From contig NZ_AZFS01000061.1 of NCBI RefSeq assembly GCF_001434395.1, positions 263,144-320,012 of the forward strand: 56,869 nt of DNA, in the 5' to 3' direction. The notes under the pieces were generated by a model. It saw nothing but the letters and a program-made list of their open reading frames with translations, was not told the DNA's origin and ran no database searches. Source of the DNA: Levilactobacillus hammesii DSM 16381 (lineage in GTDB: Bacteria; Bacillota; Bacilli; Lactobacillales; Lactobacillaceae). A program made the position numbers and the translations under genes. This document shows, in pieces, positions 35,663 to 43,927 of the stretch (positions are counted from its first letter, which is position 1; each line of letters begins with the position of its first letter).

Positions 35663-35705
35663 AAGCTTAACCAGTTTTAAGCCACACGATGAGGAGGAGC
35701 TTACC

Positions 35706-36662
35706 ATGACCATGATTAACCCTGATGCCGCTCAAGATGTTTACCGCGATGCCGGTGATAATATCCAATTCACGACCTACCTAATTGACCAAACTGACAT
35801 TTCCAAAGATCGTGAGGCGTTGGCCGAATTTGCTGACCGTCTCGCCGCCATTCAACGTAGTATGGCCATCCGCTACCCCGATGCACAGTTGCGGGTTGCT
35901 TTTGGTTTTGGAGCCACGGCTTGGCGTCTCCTATTTCCAACGGCCAGCCAACCCAAGGAACTCGTTGACTTCACGCCGATTAAGGGGCCACGGTACACTG
36001 CCCCAGCAACACCAGGTGATCTCTTCCTGCACGTGCGCGCTAAGGATCGCGCGGTGGTCTACGAGGTCATGGAACAGGCGCGTGAATTCCTGCGTGACTG
36101 GACCACGGTCGTTGATGAAACGCAGGGATTCCGTTACTTTGAGGGACGCGCCATCATCGGCTTCATCGATGGTACTGAAAATCCCGCTGGTGGTGACGCC
36201 ACGCAGTACGCCTTGATTGGCGATGAGGATCCCGAATTCATCAATGGCTCCTACGCCTTCGCCCAAAAATACACCCACAATATGGATGCCTGGAATGCCT
36301 TGCAGACCGAGATGCAGGAACAAGCCATCGGTCGTCACAAATTTTCCGATCGCGAACTGGAAGATGATGAAAAATTGCCGAATGCCCACAACGTAGCTTC
36401 CCAAGATAACGAGAATGGCATCGAACATAAGATTGTCCGGATGAACGTGCCTTTCGCGACGCCAGGCCAAGGCCTTGCGGGCACCTACTTTATCGGCTAC
36501 GCGCGGCACTTCACCGTGACCCAGCGCATGCTTGAAAACATGTTCACGCAAAGCGACCGGCTGCTCGACTTCAGCACCCCCGTCACGGGCAACGTGTTCT
36601 TCATTCCATCCCGGCTCATGCTAGCGCGCATTGCCGAGGGCGAGCTCTTTCCCGTTGAATAA
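35706..36662 (+). CDS. DyP-type haem peroxidase
   Basis: 318 residues. The distal-site signature GFIDGTENP holds the catalytic Asp near residue 154. The probable proximal haem ligand is His near 227 in LPNAHNVAS, followed by IVRMNVPFA and GTYFIGYAR. No signal peptide, so it is cytoplasmic. It reduces peroxides with haem, but lactobacilli usually do not make haem, so activity may depend on uptake. The ATG at 35706 follows GAGGAGG; the frame is open 32 codons further without a site. Its product could detoxify H2O2 from pyruvate oxidase. Confidence 0.88.
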   Translation: MTMINPDAAQDVYRDAGDNIQFTTYLIDQTDISKDREALAEFADRLAAIQRSMAIRYPDAQLRVAFGFGATAWRLLFPTASQPKELVDFTPIKGPRYTAPATPGDLFLHVRAKDRAVVYEVMEQAREFLRDWTTVVDETQGFRYFEGRAIIGFIDGTENPAGGDATQYALIGDEDPEFINGSYAFAQKYTHNMDAWNALQTEMQEQAIGRHKFSDRELEDDEKLPNAHNVASQDNENGIEHKIVRMNVPFATPGQGLAGTYFIGYARHFTVTQRMLENMFTQSDRLLDFSTPVTGNVFFIPSRLMLARIAEGELFPVE

Positions 36663-36738
36663 GCGGACCGGCTTATCCCCGTCACTTTGAAGCGACCAGG
36701 TTACTCGCACACGCAACCACTAACCATTGCATTTAACC

Positions 36739-36779
36739 AACATTCGCCCCGCCCTCATAGGACCGGCGAATGTTTTTTT
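36739..36779 (+). terminator. Rho-independent terminator of the DyP gene
   Basis: ACATTCGCC pairs with GGCGAATGT, followed by seven T. Confidence 0.9.
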
Positions 36780-36937
36780 GCGTTGCATCGTCTAGGTCTC
36801 CCATCGCTTGGCAGCCGTCACCCCCATCAATCGCCACGCACCGGTTTAACCGCTAACAAATCGAAAGAAATATTTTAGAATCGCGGCTCAGGTAAGCTAT
36901 CAAACCATTGCGAGCGCATACAAATATGTTGTCTACG

Positions 36938-37031
36938 TTGACCTTTCGCGGTTAAGAGGGTATGTTAGTGGGGTTGTCATCAAGAATTTAATGTCGATTG
37001 GTTTGCGTTACCCGGGGTAATCTCACCAATC
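36938..37031 (+). promoter_or_regulatory. Promoter and leader hairpin of the first tandem MFS gene
   Basis: TTGACC (36938-36943), 17 nt, TATGTT (36961-36966). The spacer starts TTTCGCGGTT, as in the second copy at 38379, and GCGAGCGCA precedes both. In the leader, GATTGG (36996-37001) pairs with CCAATC (37026-37031) around an inner TTACC/GGTAA stem, 12 nt before AAGGAG. This could tune translation. Confidence 0.65.
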
Positions 37032-37059
37032 AATCTAGACCCTAAGGAGTTGACTCATT

Positions 37060-38295
37060 TTGGACGAAGCTGAAAGAGAACGGGGACCGTGGCGTCGAAA
37101 TCTCCGAGTTCTCTGGTTCTGCACGTTCGTTGCCGGCATGGCATTTAGTGAAATCATGCCGTTTTTATCGTTGTACATCAGTACTTTGGGTGACTATACC
37201 AAATCACAAGTCACCATGTATAGTGGTCTGGTTTACGCCGCTGATTTCTTCGTCAGCGCCATCGCTTCCCCACTGTGGGGCATGGTCGCCGATCGCAAGG
37301 GCCGTAAACTCATGTTACTTCGGTCGTCACTAGGAATGGCCGTGGCCATGGGCCTCATGGGCTTTGCCACCAGCGTCTGGCAGTTGGTCGCTTTGCGTGC
37401 CCTGCAAGGGGTCTTCGCGGGTTTTATTTCCAACGCACAAGCCCTCGTGGCCTCACAAACCCCACGGAAGCACTCCGGGGCCTCGCTGAGTACGTTAATG
37501 ACCGGGGTAACGAGCGGGATGCTCCTGGGCCCCGTGATCGGTGGGGTATTGGCCCAGGTCTTTTCCATCCGACTGACCTTCTTCATCACCGCCGCACTCC
37601 TGCTGCTAACCTTCTTCCTGAGCTGGATCTTCGTTGAAGAGCAGTTCAAGCCAGTCGTTCACCAGCCAAATGAAAAGCGCAGCCACAATCCGTTGGCGGC
37701 CTTTCCCAATCCCAAACTGATCCTCGTCTTACTGTCTTCAACCTTGATTGTTCAGTTCGGGAATATTTCGATTTCTCCTATTATTAGTCTGTACGTGAAA
37801 GAACTCATGCACAACGTGGGACCGATTACCGTGGTCGCCGGGATTATTGCGGCCCTCCCTGGGGTCTCCAACATCATTGCCGCCCCACGACTCGGCCGTT
37901 ACGGCGATCACCACGGCTCCGGGAAGGTCTTGCTCTTTGGCTACATCTTCGCGACGGCCATGTACATTCCCCAAGGCTTCGTGACCAGCGTCTGGATGCT
38001 GGGAATCTTGCGGTTCATGATCGGCATTTCCGACGGTGCCCTCTTCCCCGAGATTCAAACATTGCTGACCAAGAACTCGCCAGTCGAGCTCACCTCGACC
38101 GTCTTCAGTTGGAACCAATCCTTCCAATCGATTGGAAACATGCTGGGCTCCTTACTCGGTGGCTGGATTGCCGGGGTCTTCAACTACAACGCCGTCTTCA
38201 TCTCCACGGCCCTGTTGATGTTACTCAACCTGGGATTAGTTTGGTGGCTCGTGCCTGAAATTCGCAAACCTCAGATTCAGGTTGCCAACGACTAA
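37060..38295 (+). CDS. MFS multidrug exporter, first of a tandem pair
   Basis: 411 residues, 12 membrane helices. The motif A loop GMVADRKGRKLMLLRS between TM2 and TM3 and a TM5 motif C-like GVTSGMLLGPVIGG mark a proton-coupled DHA1 exporter. TTG start with AAGGAG 10 nt before. The neighbour at 38453 is a close paralog that matches over nearly the whole length, with identical loops such as YVKELMHNVGPITVVAGI, so the pair arose by tandem duplication. The substrate is unknown. Confidence 0.85.
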   Translation: MDEAERERGPWRRNLRVLWFCTFVAGMAFSEIMPFLSLYISTLGDYTKSQVTMYSGLVYAADFFVSAIASPLWGMVADRKGRKLMLLRSSLGMAVAMGLMGFATSVWQLVALRALQGVFAGFISNAQALVASQTPRKHSGASLSTLMTGVTSGMLLGPVIGGVLAQVFSIRLTFFITAALLLLTFFLSWIFVEEQFKPVVHQPNEKRSHNPLAAFPNPKLILVLLSSTLIVQFGNISISPIISLYVKELMHNVGPITVVAGIIAALPGVSNIIAAPRLGRYGDHHGSGKVLLFGYIFATAMYIPQGFVTSVWMLGILRFMIGISDGALFPEIQTLLTKNSPVELTSTVFSWNQSFQSIGNMLGSLLGGWIAGVFNYNAVFISTALLMLLNLGLVWWLVPEIRKPQIQVAND

Positions 38296-38358
38296 TTTCT
38301 AAAAAAAACAACCTTCGACTCACAGCGCTAGGGCCCATTCCTTAACGCATGCGAGCGC

Positions 38359-38431
38359 AAAAAAATTGCTGATCATCATTGACGTTTCGCGGTTTGCGCG
38401 GTATGTTTATGACAATATCAGCAATTTTTTT
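38359..38431 (+). promoter_or_regulatory. Promoter of the second MFS gene, enclosed by an inverted repeat
   Basis: TTGACG (38379-38384), 17 nt, TATGTT (38402-38407) lies inside the 43-nt loop of a perfect 15-bp inverted repeat: AAAAAAATTGCTGAT (38359-38373) and its complement (38417-38431), which ends in seven T. A readthrough transcript from the first gene could fold this arm pair as a terminator, while a transcript started inside has only one arm. Confidence 0.65.
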
Positions 38432-38452
38432 GTCTTAAGGAGTTGACCCATC

Positions 38453-39688
38453 GTGGATGAAGCCGAGGAGGATCATGATCTCTGGCGGCGGAACCTCCAC
38501 ATTCTGTGGTTCTGTTCGTTTATCGTCGGCATGGCGTTTAGTGAAATCATGCCCTTTCTATCGTTATACGTGAGCGGTCTTGGCCATTACACCAAGGCTC
38601 AGGTCACGATGTATAGTGGCTTGGTCTACGCCGCCGACTTTTTCGTCGGGGCCATCGCCGCGCCACTCTGGGGGATGGTCGCCGATCGCAAGGGTCGTAA
38701 ACTCATGCTGCTGCGAACTTCGCTGGGCATCGCCGTGGCCATGGGGTTGATGGGACTCGCCACCAACGTCTGGCAGCTGGTCGCCCTGCGTTCCCTGCAA
38801 GGGGTCTTCGCTGGCTACATCCCCAACGCGCAGGCCTTAATCGCCGCCCAGACGCCGCGAAAATACTCTGGCGCAGCGTTAGGCACGCTGACCACGGGCG
38901 GAACCAGTGGCAATCTGCTGGGGCCCATCATTGGCGGGGTGCTGGCTCAGATCTTTTCCATTCGGATGACCTTCTTCGTCACGGCCACGCTTCTCCTGAT
39001 TACCTTTATCCTCAGCTGGGTGTTGGTCAAAGAAAACTTCAAGCCAGCGCCACGTCCCGCCAAGAATGCGAAACGGCAAAATCGGTTGGTCGCGGTCCCC
39101 AACCTCAAGCTCATTGTCATCTTGCTCTGTTCAACCATGTTCGTTCAGTTTGGTAATACCTCCATCTCGCCCATTATCAGTCTCTACGTCAAGGAACTCA
39201 TGCACAACGTGGGTCCCATCACCGTAGTTGCGGGAATCTTGGCGGCGTTACCGGGAATTTCTAACATCATTGCCGCACCCCGACTCGGCCGCTACGGCGA
39301 TCATCACGGTTCGGGCCGGGTCCTTCTCTTCGGCTACATTTTTGCCACCGTCATGTACTTCCCACAAGGCTTCGTCACCAGTGTTTGGATGCTGGGAATT
39401 CTGCGCTTCATGATTGGGATCTCCGATGGGGCACTGTTCCCCGAGATTCAGACCCTCCTCACGAAAAATACGCCTGTGACGCTGACCTCGACCGTCTTCA
39501 GCTGGAATCAATCGTTTCAGTCGATTGGAAACATGCTGGGGGCTCTCCTGGGTGGTTGGCTCGCCGGAATCTTCAATTACAACGCCGTCTTCTTCTCGAC
39601 GGCTTTCCTGATGCTGATTAACCTGGCCCTTCTCTGGTGGTTCGCGCCAGAGATCCGCCACCGCCAACCGGCAACGCCGACAAATTAA
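38453..39688 (+). CDS. MFS multidrug exporter, second of a tandem pair
   Basis: 411 residues, GTG start with AAGGAG upstream; same length and topology as the first copy. Motif A GMVADRKGRKLMLLRT is kept. Differences gather in the N-terminus, the central loop (KNAKRQNRLVAVPN against SHNPLAAFPN) and the C-terminal tail. Separate promoters with similar sequence suggest parallel regulation; the pair may differ in substrate range. It ends at a hairpin at 39696-39731. Confidence 0.85.
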   Translation: MDEAEEDHDLWRRNLHILWFCSFIVGMAFSEIMPFLSLYVSGLGHYTKAQVTMYSGLVYAADFFVGAIAAPLWGMVADRKGRKLMLLRTSLGIAVAMGLMGLATNVWQLVALRSLQGVFAGYIPNAQALIAAQTPRKYSGAALGTLTTGGTSGNLLGPIIGGVLAQIFSIRMTFFVTATLLLITFILSWVLVKENFKPAPRPAKNAKRQNRLVAVPNLKLIVILLCSTMFVQFGNTSISPIISLYVKELMHNVGPITVVAGILAALPGISNIIAAPRLGRYGDHHGSGRVLLFGYIFATVMYFPQGFVTSVWMLGILRFMIGISDGALFPEIQTLLTKNTPVTLTSTVFSWNQSFQSIGNMLGALLGGWLAGIFNYNAVFFSTAFLMLINLALLWWFAPEIRHRQPATPTN

Positions 39689-39695
39689 ACCATAA

Positions 39696-39731
39696 AACAA
39701 GCCCCCGCTCGCATCCGAACGGGGGCTTGTT
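39696..39731. terminator. Hairpin terminator after the MFS pair
   Basis: AACAAGCCCCCG pairs perfectly with CGGGGGCTTGTT. The T run is better on the minus strand, so it may mainly stop transcription from the right. Confidence 0.7.
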
Positions 39732-39765
39732 GAACTATCTTGAAATGAGACACTACCGACCACCC

Positions 39766-40233
39766 CCGCCTTACCGTTCGCCAAATTTGGGCCGGAACGC
39801 GGTGGGCAGGACGGTCCGAGCCAAAGAGCGGTCTCGAACCTCGCTTTGAACCGATAGCCCACGTTTCAAAGTCGCCATTTTCCAAGCCGACCGCTTGGAA
39901 AATCCCACGGCTGAGCCCAAATTTGACTCACTCACGGCTAATCTGGATATTGGCAGTGACCTCGCTATCTTAACGATGGGTTCTTCTATTTGGCTGATTA
40001 ACAGCTATTGTAACCGGAGGAGGCCAGAGATGGAGGCAGCCGTGACAACGGTGTTAGCCGATGTTTTTCGGCTTACACCGTGGGACGCGTTTGGAGACCG
40101 GTGATTTTTGCTGGGCTTCAAACCGAGCCGGAGGACCGCTTCTCAGGCCGCAGGCGGTCCCCACAGCAGCCGGAATCTCTGGCAGCCGCAGGTGGACTGA
40201 TGACACCAGCTTTGTTGGCGAACGGTAAGGCGG
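39766..40233 (+). repeat. Structured repeat element, copy 4 (subfamily 1, complete, with inverted ends)
   Basis: Left end CCGCCTTACCGTTCGCCAA (39766-39784) and right end TTGGCGAACGGTAAGGCGG (40215-40233) are perfect 19-nt inverted repeats. Domain A (to about 39940) has the closing helix GCCAAATTTGG/CAAATTTG, stems CTTTGAA/TTCAAAG (39844-39850/39865-39871) and ATTTTCCAAGC/GCTTGGAAAAT (39877-39887/39893-39903). Domain B is closed by GCCAGAGAT (40023-40031) with ATCTCTGGC (40175-40183). It contains ACGGTGT-AGCCGA/TCGGCT-ACACCGT (40048-40061/40068-40081) and GGACCGC/GCGGTCC (40133-40139/40154-40160). The 3' end abuts the gene at 40243. Function unknown. Confidence 0.85.
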
Positions 40234-40242
40234 ATGGACCCG

Positions 40243-40710
40243 CTACCCCACAAACCGGGCATCGAATAGTGGATCGGCTTCAACCGGTGCGGGTGCCACG
40301 CCCATCAGCATGTCCAGGCTGCCAAATCCTTCGACCAGATCTGCCGGCATCCCCGCCGTCAGTAGTAATTGTCGCGCCGTCCGCACCTCGCCCGGGAGGT
40401 CTTCCATATCATCCGTACGATTAACCAAAATTTGGGGAACTGCCACGGCTTGGGCCGCTGTGACCACCGTTTTTACCGTCTCGACCAGGTGAATCGTTGG
40501 GGCCAAGGCCACCACCAGGTCCTGATCCAACATGGCCGCGCTCAGGTCACCTTCATCCAAGGTTTCTCCCGTGAAGTCCGTAATCCCCGCTGGCAGGGTC
40601 ACTTCACTAGGGGTATAAACCGTTAAGCTAAGTTTCGTATTCTCGCTGAGTTGGCGGACAAACGCCTGACTGGCAATGTCTAAGGGCCCAGCAATCAAGA
40701 TTCGTTTCAC
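40243..40710 (-). CDS. NAD(P)-binding SDR/NmrA-like protein, possibly 3' truncated
   Basis: 155 residues, GTG start with AAAGGGAG 8 nt before. A Rossmann-like N-terminus (MKRILIAGPLD) lacks the usual Gly-x-x-Gly of the dinucleotide site, and the protein is about 50 residues shorter than common single-domain members. Its stop codon lies 9 bp from the inverted end of repeat copy 4, which may have replaced the original 3' end. A complete divergent family member remains possible. Confidence 0.6.
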   Translation of the reverse strand: MKRILIAGPLDIASQAFVRQLSENTKLSLTVYTPSEVTLPAGITDFTGETLDEGDLSAAMLDQDLVVALAPTIHLVETVKTVVTAAQAVAVPQILVNRTDDMEDLPGEVRTARQLLLTAGMPADLVEGFGSLDMLMGVAPAPVEADPLFDARFVG

Positions 40711-40980
40711 GTTCGTAACTCCCTTTCGTTTAACTGATAAATAAGATTATAAGGGGTTCTAGTAGGTCGAAGGCAACCCCTATTTGTAAAAAAATGATGA
40801 GTCATTTATGGCCAGGCTCACACTTTCAATAAGCCGTTTCTTATTAAAAGGCCCTTTAGGTATGTTATGATTAAATTGGTGGAAGGCCGAAAAAAAGGCA
40901 AAGTGCTCTACTTCAGGGGGTTCACGTCCCTGAAAGCTGTTCCATACCCGAGCATTATCAACACCGGCAATTGTTTTCTT
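40711..40980. other. Intergenic region between the SDR-like gene and the opuC promoter
   Basis: It holds the upstream region of the minus-strand SDR-like gene and short A/T-rich stretches. A small hairpin, TTCAGGG-GGTTCACG-TCCCTGAA, sits around 40912-40936. No gene or known motif was recognised. Confidence 0.4.
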
Positions 40981-41009
40981 TTGGAAAACGCCCAAGACTC
41001 GTGTACAAT
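40981..41009 (+). promoter_or_regulatory. opuC operon promoter
   Basis: TTGGAA (40981-40986), 17 nt, TACAAT (41004-41009). A leader of about 140 nt follows with a TTCTGG/CCAGAA hairpin near 41110; no riboswitch class was recognised. Confidence 0.7.
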
Positions 41010-41156
41010 GGCTATATTCATAAGTGCCCAACTAACCAAATACGACCGGATTCCAAGTTGCTTCACCTCGCGTGTGCCACTTTGACATGCCGATCGTTCT
41101 TTTATATTTCTGGCGTTTTTCCAGAAGTGTGACATCACTACACAGGAGGTCAATCT

Positions 41157-42362
41157 ATGCTACTTTCAATGGAACATCTACGTAAGGAATATCCCAATGG
41201 CAAAATTGCCGTTGACGACTTCAACTTACAAGTCGACCGTGGGGAATTCATTTCCTTCATCGGGACGTCTGGTTCAGGGAAGACCACGACCATGCGGATG
41301 ATCAATCGCATGTTGAACCAGACTTCCGGAACCATCAAGATTGATGGCAAGGATATTTCTAAGATGGATCCCGTCAAGCTACGGCGTTCAATCGGCTACG
41401 TGATTCAAAACATCGGGCTGATGCCGCACATGACGATTCAAGAAAACATCGAAATTGTCCCGAAGCTCCTCGGCTGGTCCAAAGAGAAACGCGCCGAACA
41501 AGCGAAAAAAATGATCAATTTGGCACAATTGCCAGAAGAAATGTTGCAACGCTACCCCGGAGAGCTCTCCGGTGGGCAGCAACAACGGATTGGGGTCGTT
41601 CGGGCCCTAGCCGCCGACCAACAGATTATCCTGATGGACGAACCTTTTGGTGCCTTGGACCCCATTACGCGGGAATCCTTGCAGGACCTGGTCAAGCATC
41701 TTCAAGAAGACCTGGGTAAGACCTTTATCTTCGTGACCCATGATATGGACGAAGCCCTTCACCTGTCGACACGAGTGGTCATCATGAGCCACGGTAAACA
41801 GGTGCAGGTTGACACGCCCGAAAATATCCTGCGGCACCCGGCCAACGAATTCGTCACCAATCTTATCGGTGAAGAACGGCTGATCAGAGCACAACCTAAC
41901 ATTCTCTCCGTTAGTCAGATCATGTTGAAGAACCCGGCCGCCATCACGCCTGACAAGACGCTGGATGACGCCATTGACCTCATGCATGAACGGCGTGTTG
42001 ATACGCTTTTGGTTACCGATGCAGAGGGTGTGCTACAAGGCTACGTTGACCTGGACGACATTAACCGGATCACCGACGCCACGACGCCTGTCAGTCGCTT
42101 TACCAATCACGAGGTCTTTTACGTACAGGCCAGCGCCCTCATCGGGGACACCGTTGACCGAATTCTGAAACAGGGGGTTAAAAACGTTCCCGTTGTCGAC
42201 GCCAAGAAACACCTCGTGGGGATCGTGACGAGAACGGCATTGGTTGATATTGTTTACGATGCTCTTCGTGGCGCACCAGCTGACAATGAAGAACCGGCTT
42301 CACCAATCAACGCCGACATTCACGCTGCCGCAACGCATGAAGGAGGCGAATCATCACAATGA
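41157..42362 (+). CDS. opuCA: Glycine betaine/carnitine/choline ABC transporter ATPase with CBS domains
   Basis: 401 residues. Walker A GTSGSGKT near residue 36, QNIGLMPHM, signature [15 protein letters not shown], Walker [14 protein letters not shown], and switch His in VTHDMDEAL. Two C-terminal CBS domains (about 250-370) sense ionic strength or bind c-di-AMP in relatives such as OpuCA of Listeria and Lactococcus. First of four genes; it overlaps the next by 4 bp (ATGA). It powers uptake of compatible solutes in osmotic stress. Confidence 0.92.
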   Translation: MLLSMEHLRKEYPNGKIAVDDFNLQVDRGEFISFIGTSGSGKTTTMRMINRMLNQTSGTIKIDGKDISKMDPVKLRRSIGYVIQNIGLMPHMTIQENIEIVPKLLGWSKEKRAEQAKKMINLAQLPEEMLQRYPGELSGGQQQRIGVVRALAADQQIILMDEPFGALDPITRESLQDLVKHLQEDLGKTFIFVTHDMDEALHLSTRVVIMSHGKQVQVDTPENILRHPANEFVTNLIGEERLIRAQPNILSVSQIMLKNPAAITPDKTLDDAIDLMHERRVDTLLVTDAEGVLQGYVDLDDINRITDATTPVSRFTNHEVFYVQASALIGDTVDRILKQGVKNVPVVDAKKHLVGIVTRTALVDIVYDALRGAPADNEEPASPINADIHAAATHEGGESSQ

Positions 42363-42985
42363 TTCACTTCTTACAAGTCTACGGGATGCAACTGATCGAT
42401 AAGACCGGCCAACATCTCTATATTTCTGCGGCTGCCCTCTTTCTCGGGATTATCGTGGCGGTGCCCTTGGGCATTCTCCTCACGCGGATGAAGCATGGGG
42501 CTAACGCGGTCATCACCCTGGCCGGGGTGCTCCAAACCATCCCCGCCATGGCGCTGTTGGCCATGATGATTCCCATCTTCGGGATCGGCTCCACCCCCGC
42601 TATTGTCGCCCTGTTTATCTACTCCTTACTCCCCATTTTGCGCAACACCTATTTGGGGATGGAGGGCGTCTCGCCCACCGTACGTGACGCGGCTAAGGGG
42701 ATGGGGATGACCTGGTGGCAATCGATGATTCGCGCCGAGATTCCGCTAGCCGCCCCCGTGATTATGTCCGGGATTCGGCTGTCTGCGACCTACGTCATTG
42801 CGTGGGCGACCCTGGCATCCTACATTGGTGCCGGTGGTCTAGGTGACTTTATCTTTAACGGCCTGAACCTCTACCGCTCCGATTTAATCCTGGGTGGCTC
42901 GATTCCCGTTATCTTATTGGCCCTGTTCGTGGACTATTTGTTAGGTAAATTAGAAAACACCGTGACACCACGGCAATTACGATAG
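42359..42985 (+). CDS. opuCB: Osmolyte ABC transporter permease
   Basis: 208 residues, five or six membrane helices. The EAA-like loop [20 protein letters not shown] near residues 110-130 contacts the ATPase, and [16 protein letters not shown] is typical of OpuCB/OpuBB permeases. Translationally coupled to opuCA, with the binding protein gene 10 bp after. Confidence 0.92.
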   Translation: MIHFLQVYGMQLIDKTGQHLYISAAALFLGIIVAVPLGILLTRMKHGANAVITLAGVLQTIPAMALLAMMIPIFGIGSTPAIVALFIYSLLPILRNTYLGMEGVSPTVRDAAKGMGMTWWQSMIRAEIPLAAPVIMSGIRLSATYVIAWATLASYIGAGGLGDFIFNGLNLYRSDLILGGSIPVILLALFVDYLLGKLENTVTPRQLR

Positions 42986-42995
42986 GAGGTCCGTC

Positions 42996-43925
42996 ATGCG
43001 AAAACATTTACGTCAATGGCTAGCCGGACTTCTGTTAGTCATCGTACTCTTACCCATTGGTGGTTGTAGCCTACCTGGTCTGAGTGGCTCCGGTAACAAT
43101 ACCGTCCGCATCGCCTCGCAGAACACAACCGAGCAACAGATCATGGCCTACATGATTCAAGGCATGATCGGCCACTACACCAAACTCGATTCAACCATCG
43201 TCAATAACCTTGGTTCTGGGAATGTGAGTTTCAATGCGCTTAAGAACGACAACGCTGATATTTCTTCCATTCGTTTCAACGGGACCGACTTGACCACCAT
43301 TCTGAACGAAAAATTCGAACGGGACCCATCCAAGGTCAATTCAATCGTGACCCAGCAATTTGAAAGTCGTTACCACATGACTTACTTCAAATCTTACGGG
43401 TTCGCCGATACCTACGCCTGGATGGTCAAGAAGAGTTACGCCAAGAAACACCACTTGAAGACCGTCAGTGACCTACAGAAGCTCGCGCCTAATATGCGGG
43501 TTGGGATTGACCAAATCTGGCAGAACCGTCAGGGTGACGGTTACCCCGCCTTTCAAAAGGATTACGGCTTTAGCTTCGGCACCGTCTACCCGATGCAAGT
43601 CGGCTTACTCTACGATGCCCTGTCGGCTGGTAAAATGGATGCCATTCTGGGTTATTCCACCGATGGCCGGGTCGGCAGTTACGACCTGACGATCCTGAAG
43701 GATGACCGCAACTTCTTCCCACCATACGATGGGAGTCCGGTCGCCACCGATGCGATCCTCAAGAAGCATCCTGAGTTAAAACCCGTGCTGAACCGCTTGG
43801 TCGGCAAGATTTCACTAAAGACCATGCAGGACTTAAACTACAAGGTTGATGACCAACTGGAAGAACCACAAACCGTGGCCACTGATTTCTTGAAACAACA
43901 CCACTACTTTGAAGGGGGGAACTAG
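42996..43925 (+). CDS. opuCC: Osmolyte-binding lipoprotein
   Basis: 309 residues. A lipoprotein signal with lipobox PIGGC (Cys near 28) precedes an OpuAC-type periplasmic binding fold (QNTTEQQIMAYMIQGMI, YAWMVKKSYA, VGIDQIWQNR, AILGYSTDGR). It captures betaine, carnitine or choline outside the cell; which of them cannot be told by eye. Confidence 0.9.
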   Translation: MRKHLRQWLAGLLLVIVLLPIGGCSLPGLSGSGNNTVRIASQNTTEQQIMAYMIQGMIGHYTKLDSTIVNNLGSGNVSFNALKNDNADISSIRFNGTDLTTILNEKFERDPSKVNSIVTQQFESRYHMTYFKSYGFADTYAWMVKKSYAKKHHLKTVSDLQKLAPNMRVGIDQIWQNRQGDGYPAFQKDYGFSFGTVYPMQVGLLYDALSAGKMDAILGYSTDGRVGSYDLTILKDDRNFFPPYDGSPVATDAILKKHPELKPVLNRLVGKISLKTMQDLNYKVDDQLEEPQTVATDFLKQHHYFEGGN

Positions 43926-43927
43926 GC

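Noticed and set aside
39248-39862. Long minus-strand open frame across the second MFS gene and repeat copy 4
   Set aside because: It is antisense to a strongly supported exporter gene and runs into the noncoding repeat; no ribosome site and unlikely composition.
39750-40245. Target-site duplication flanking copy 4
   Set aside because: Bases outside the inverted repeats do not show a convincing direct repeat.
40867-41085. Plus-strand 72-codon open frame upstream of opuCA
   Set aside because: The opuC promoter lies inside it and there is no ribosome site.
41010-41156. Riboswitch, for example a c-di-AMP type, in the opuC leader
   Set aside because: The leader is long enough but I found none of the conserved motifs; only one simple hairpin is visible.
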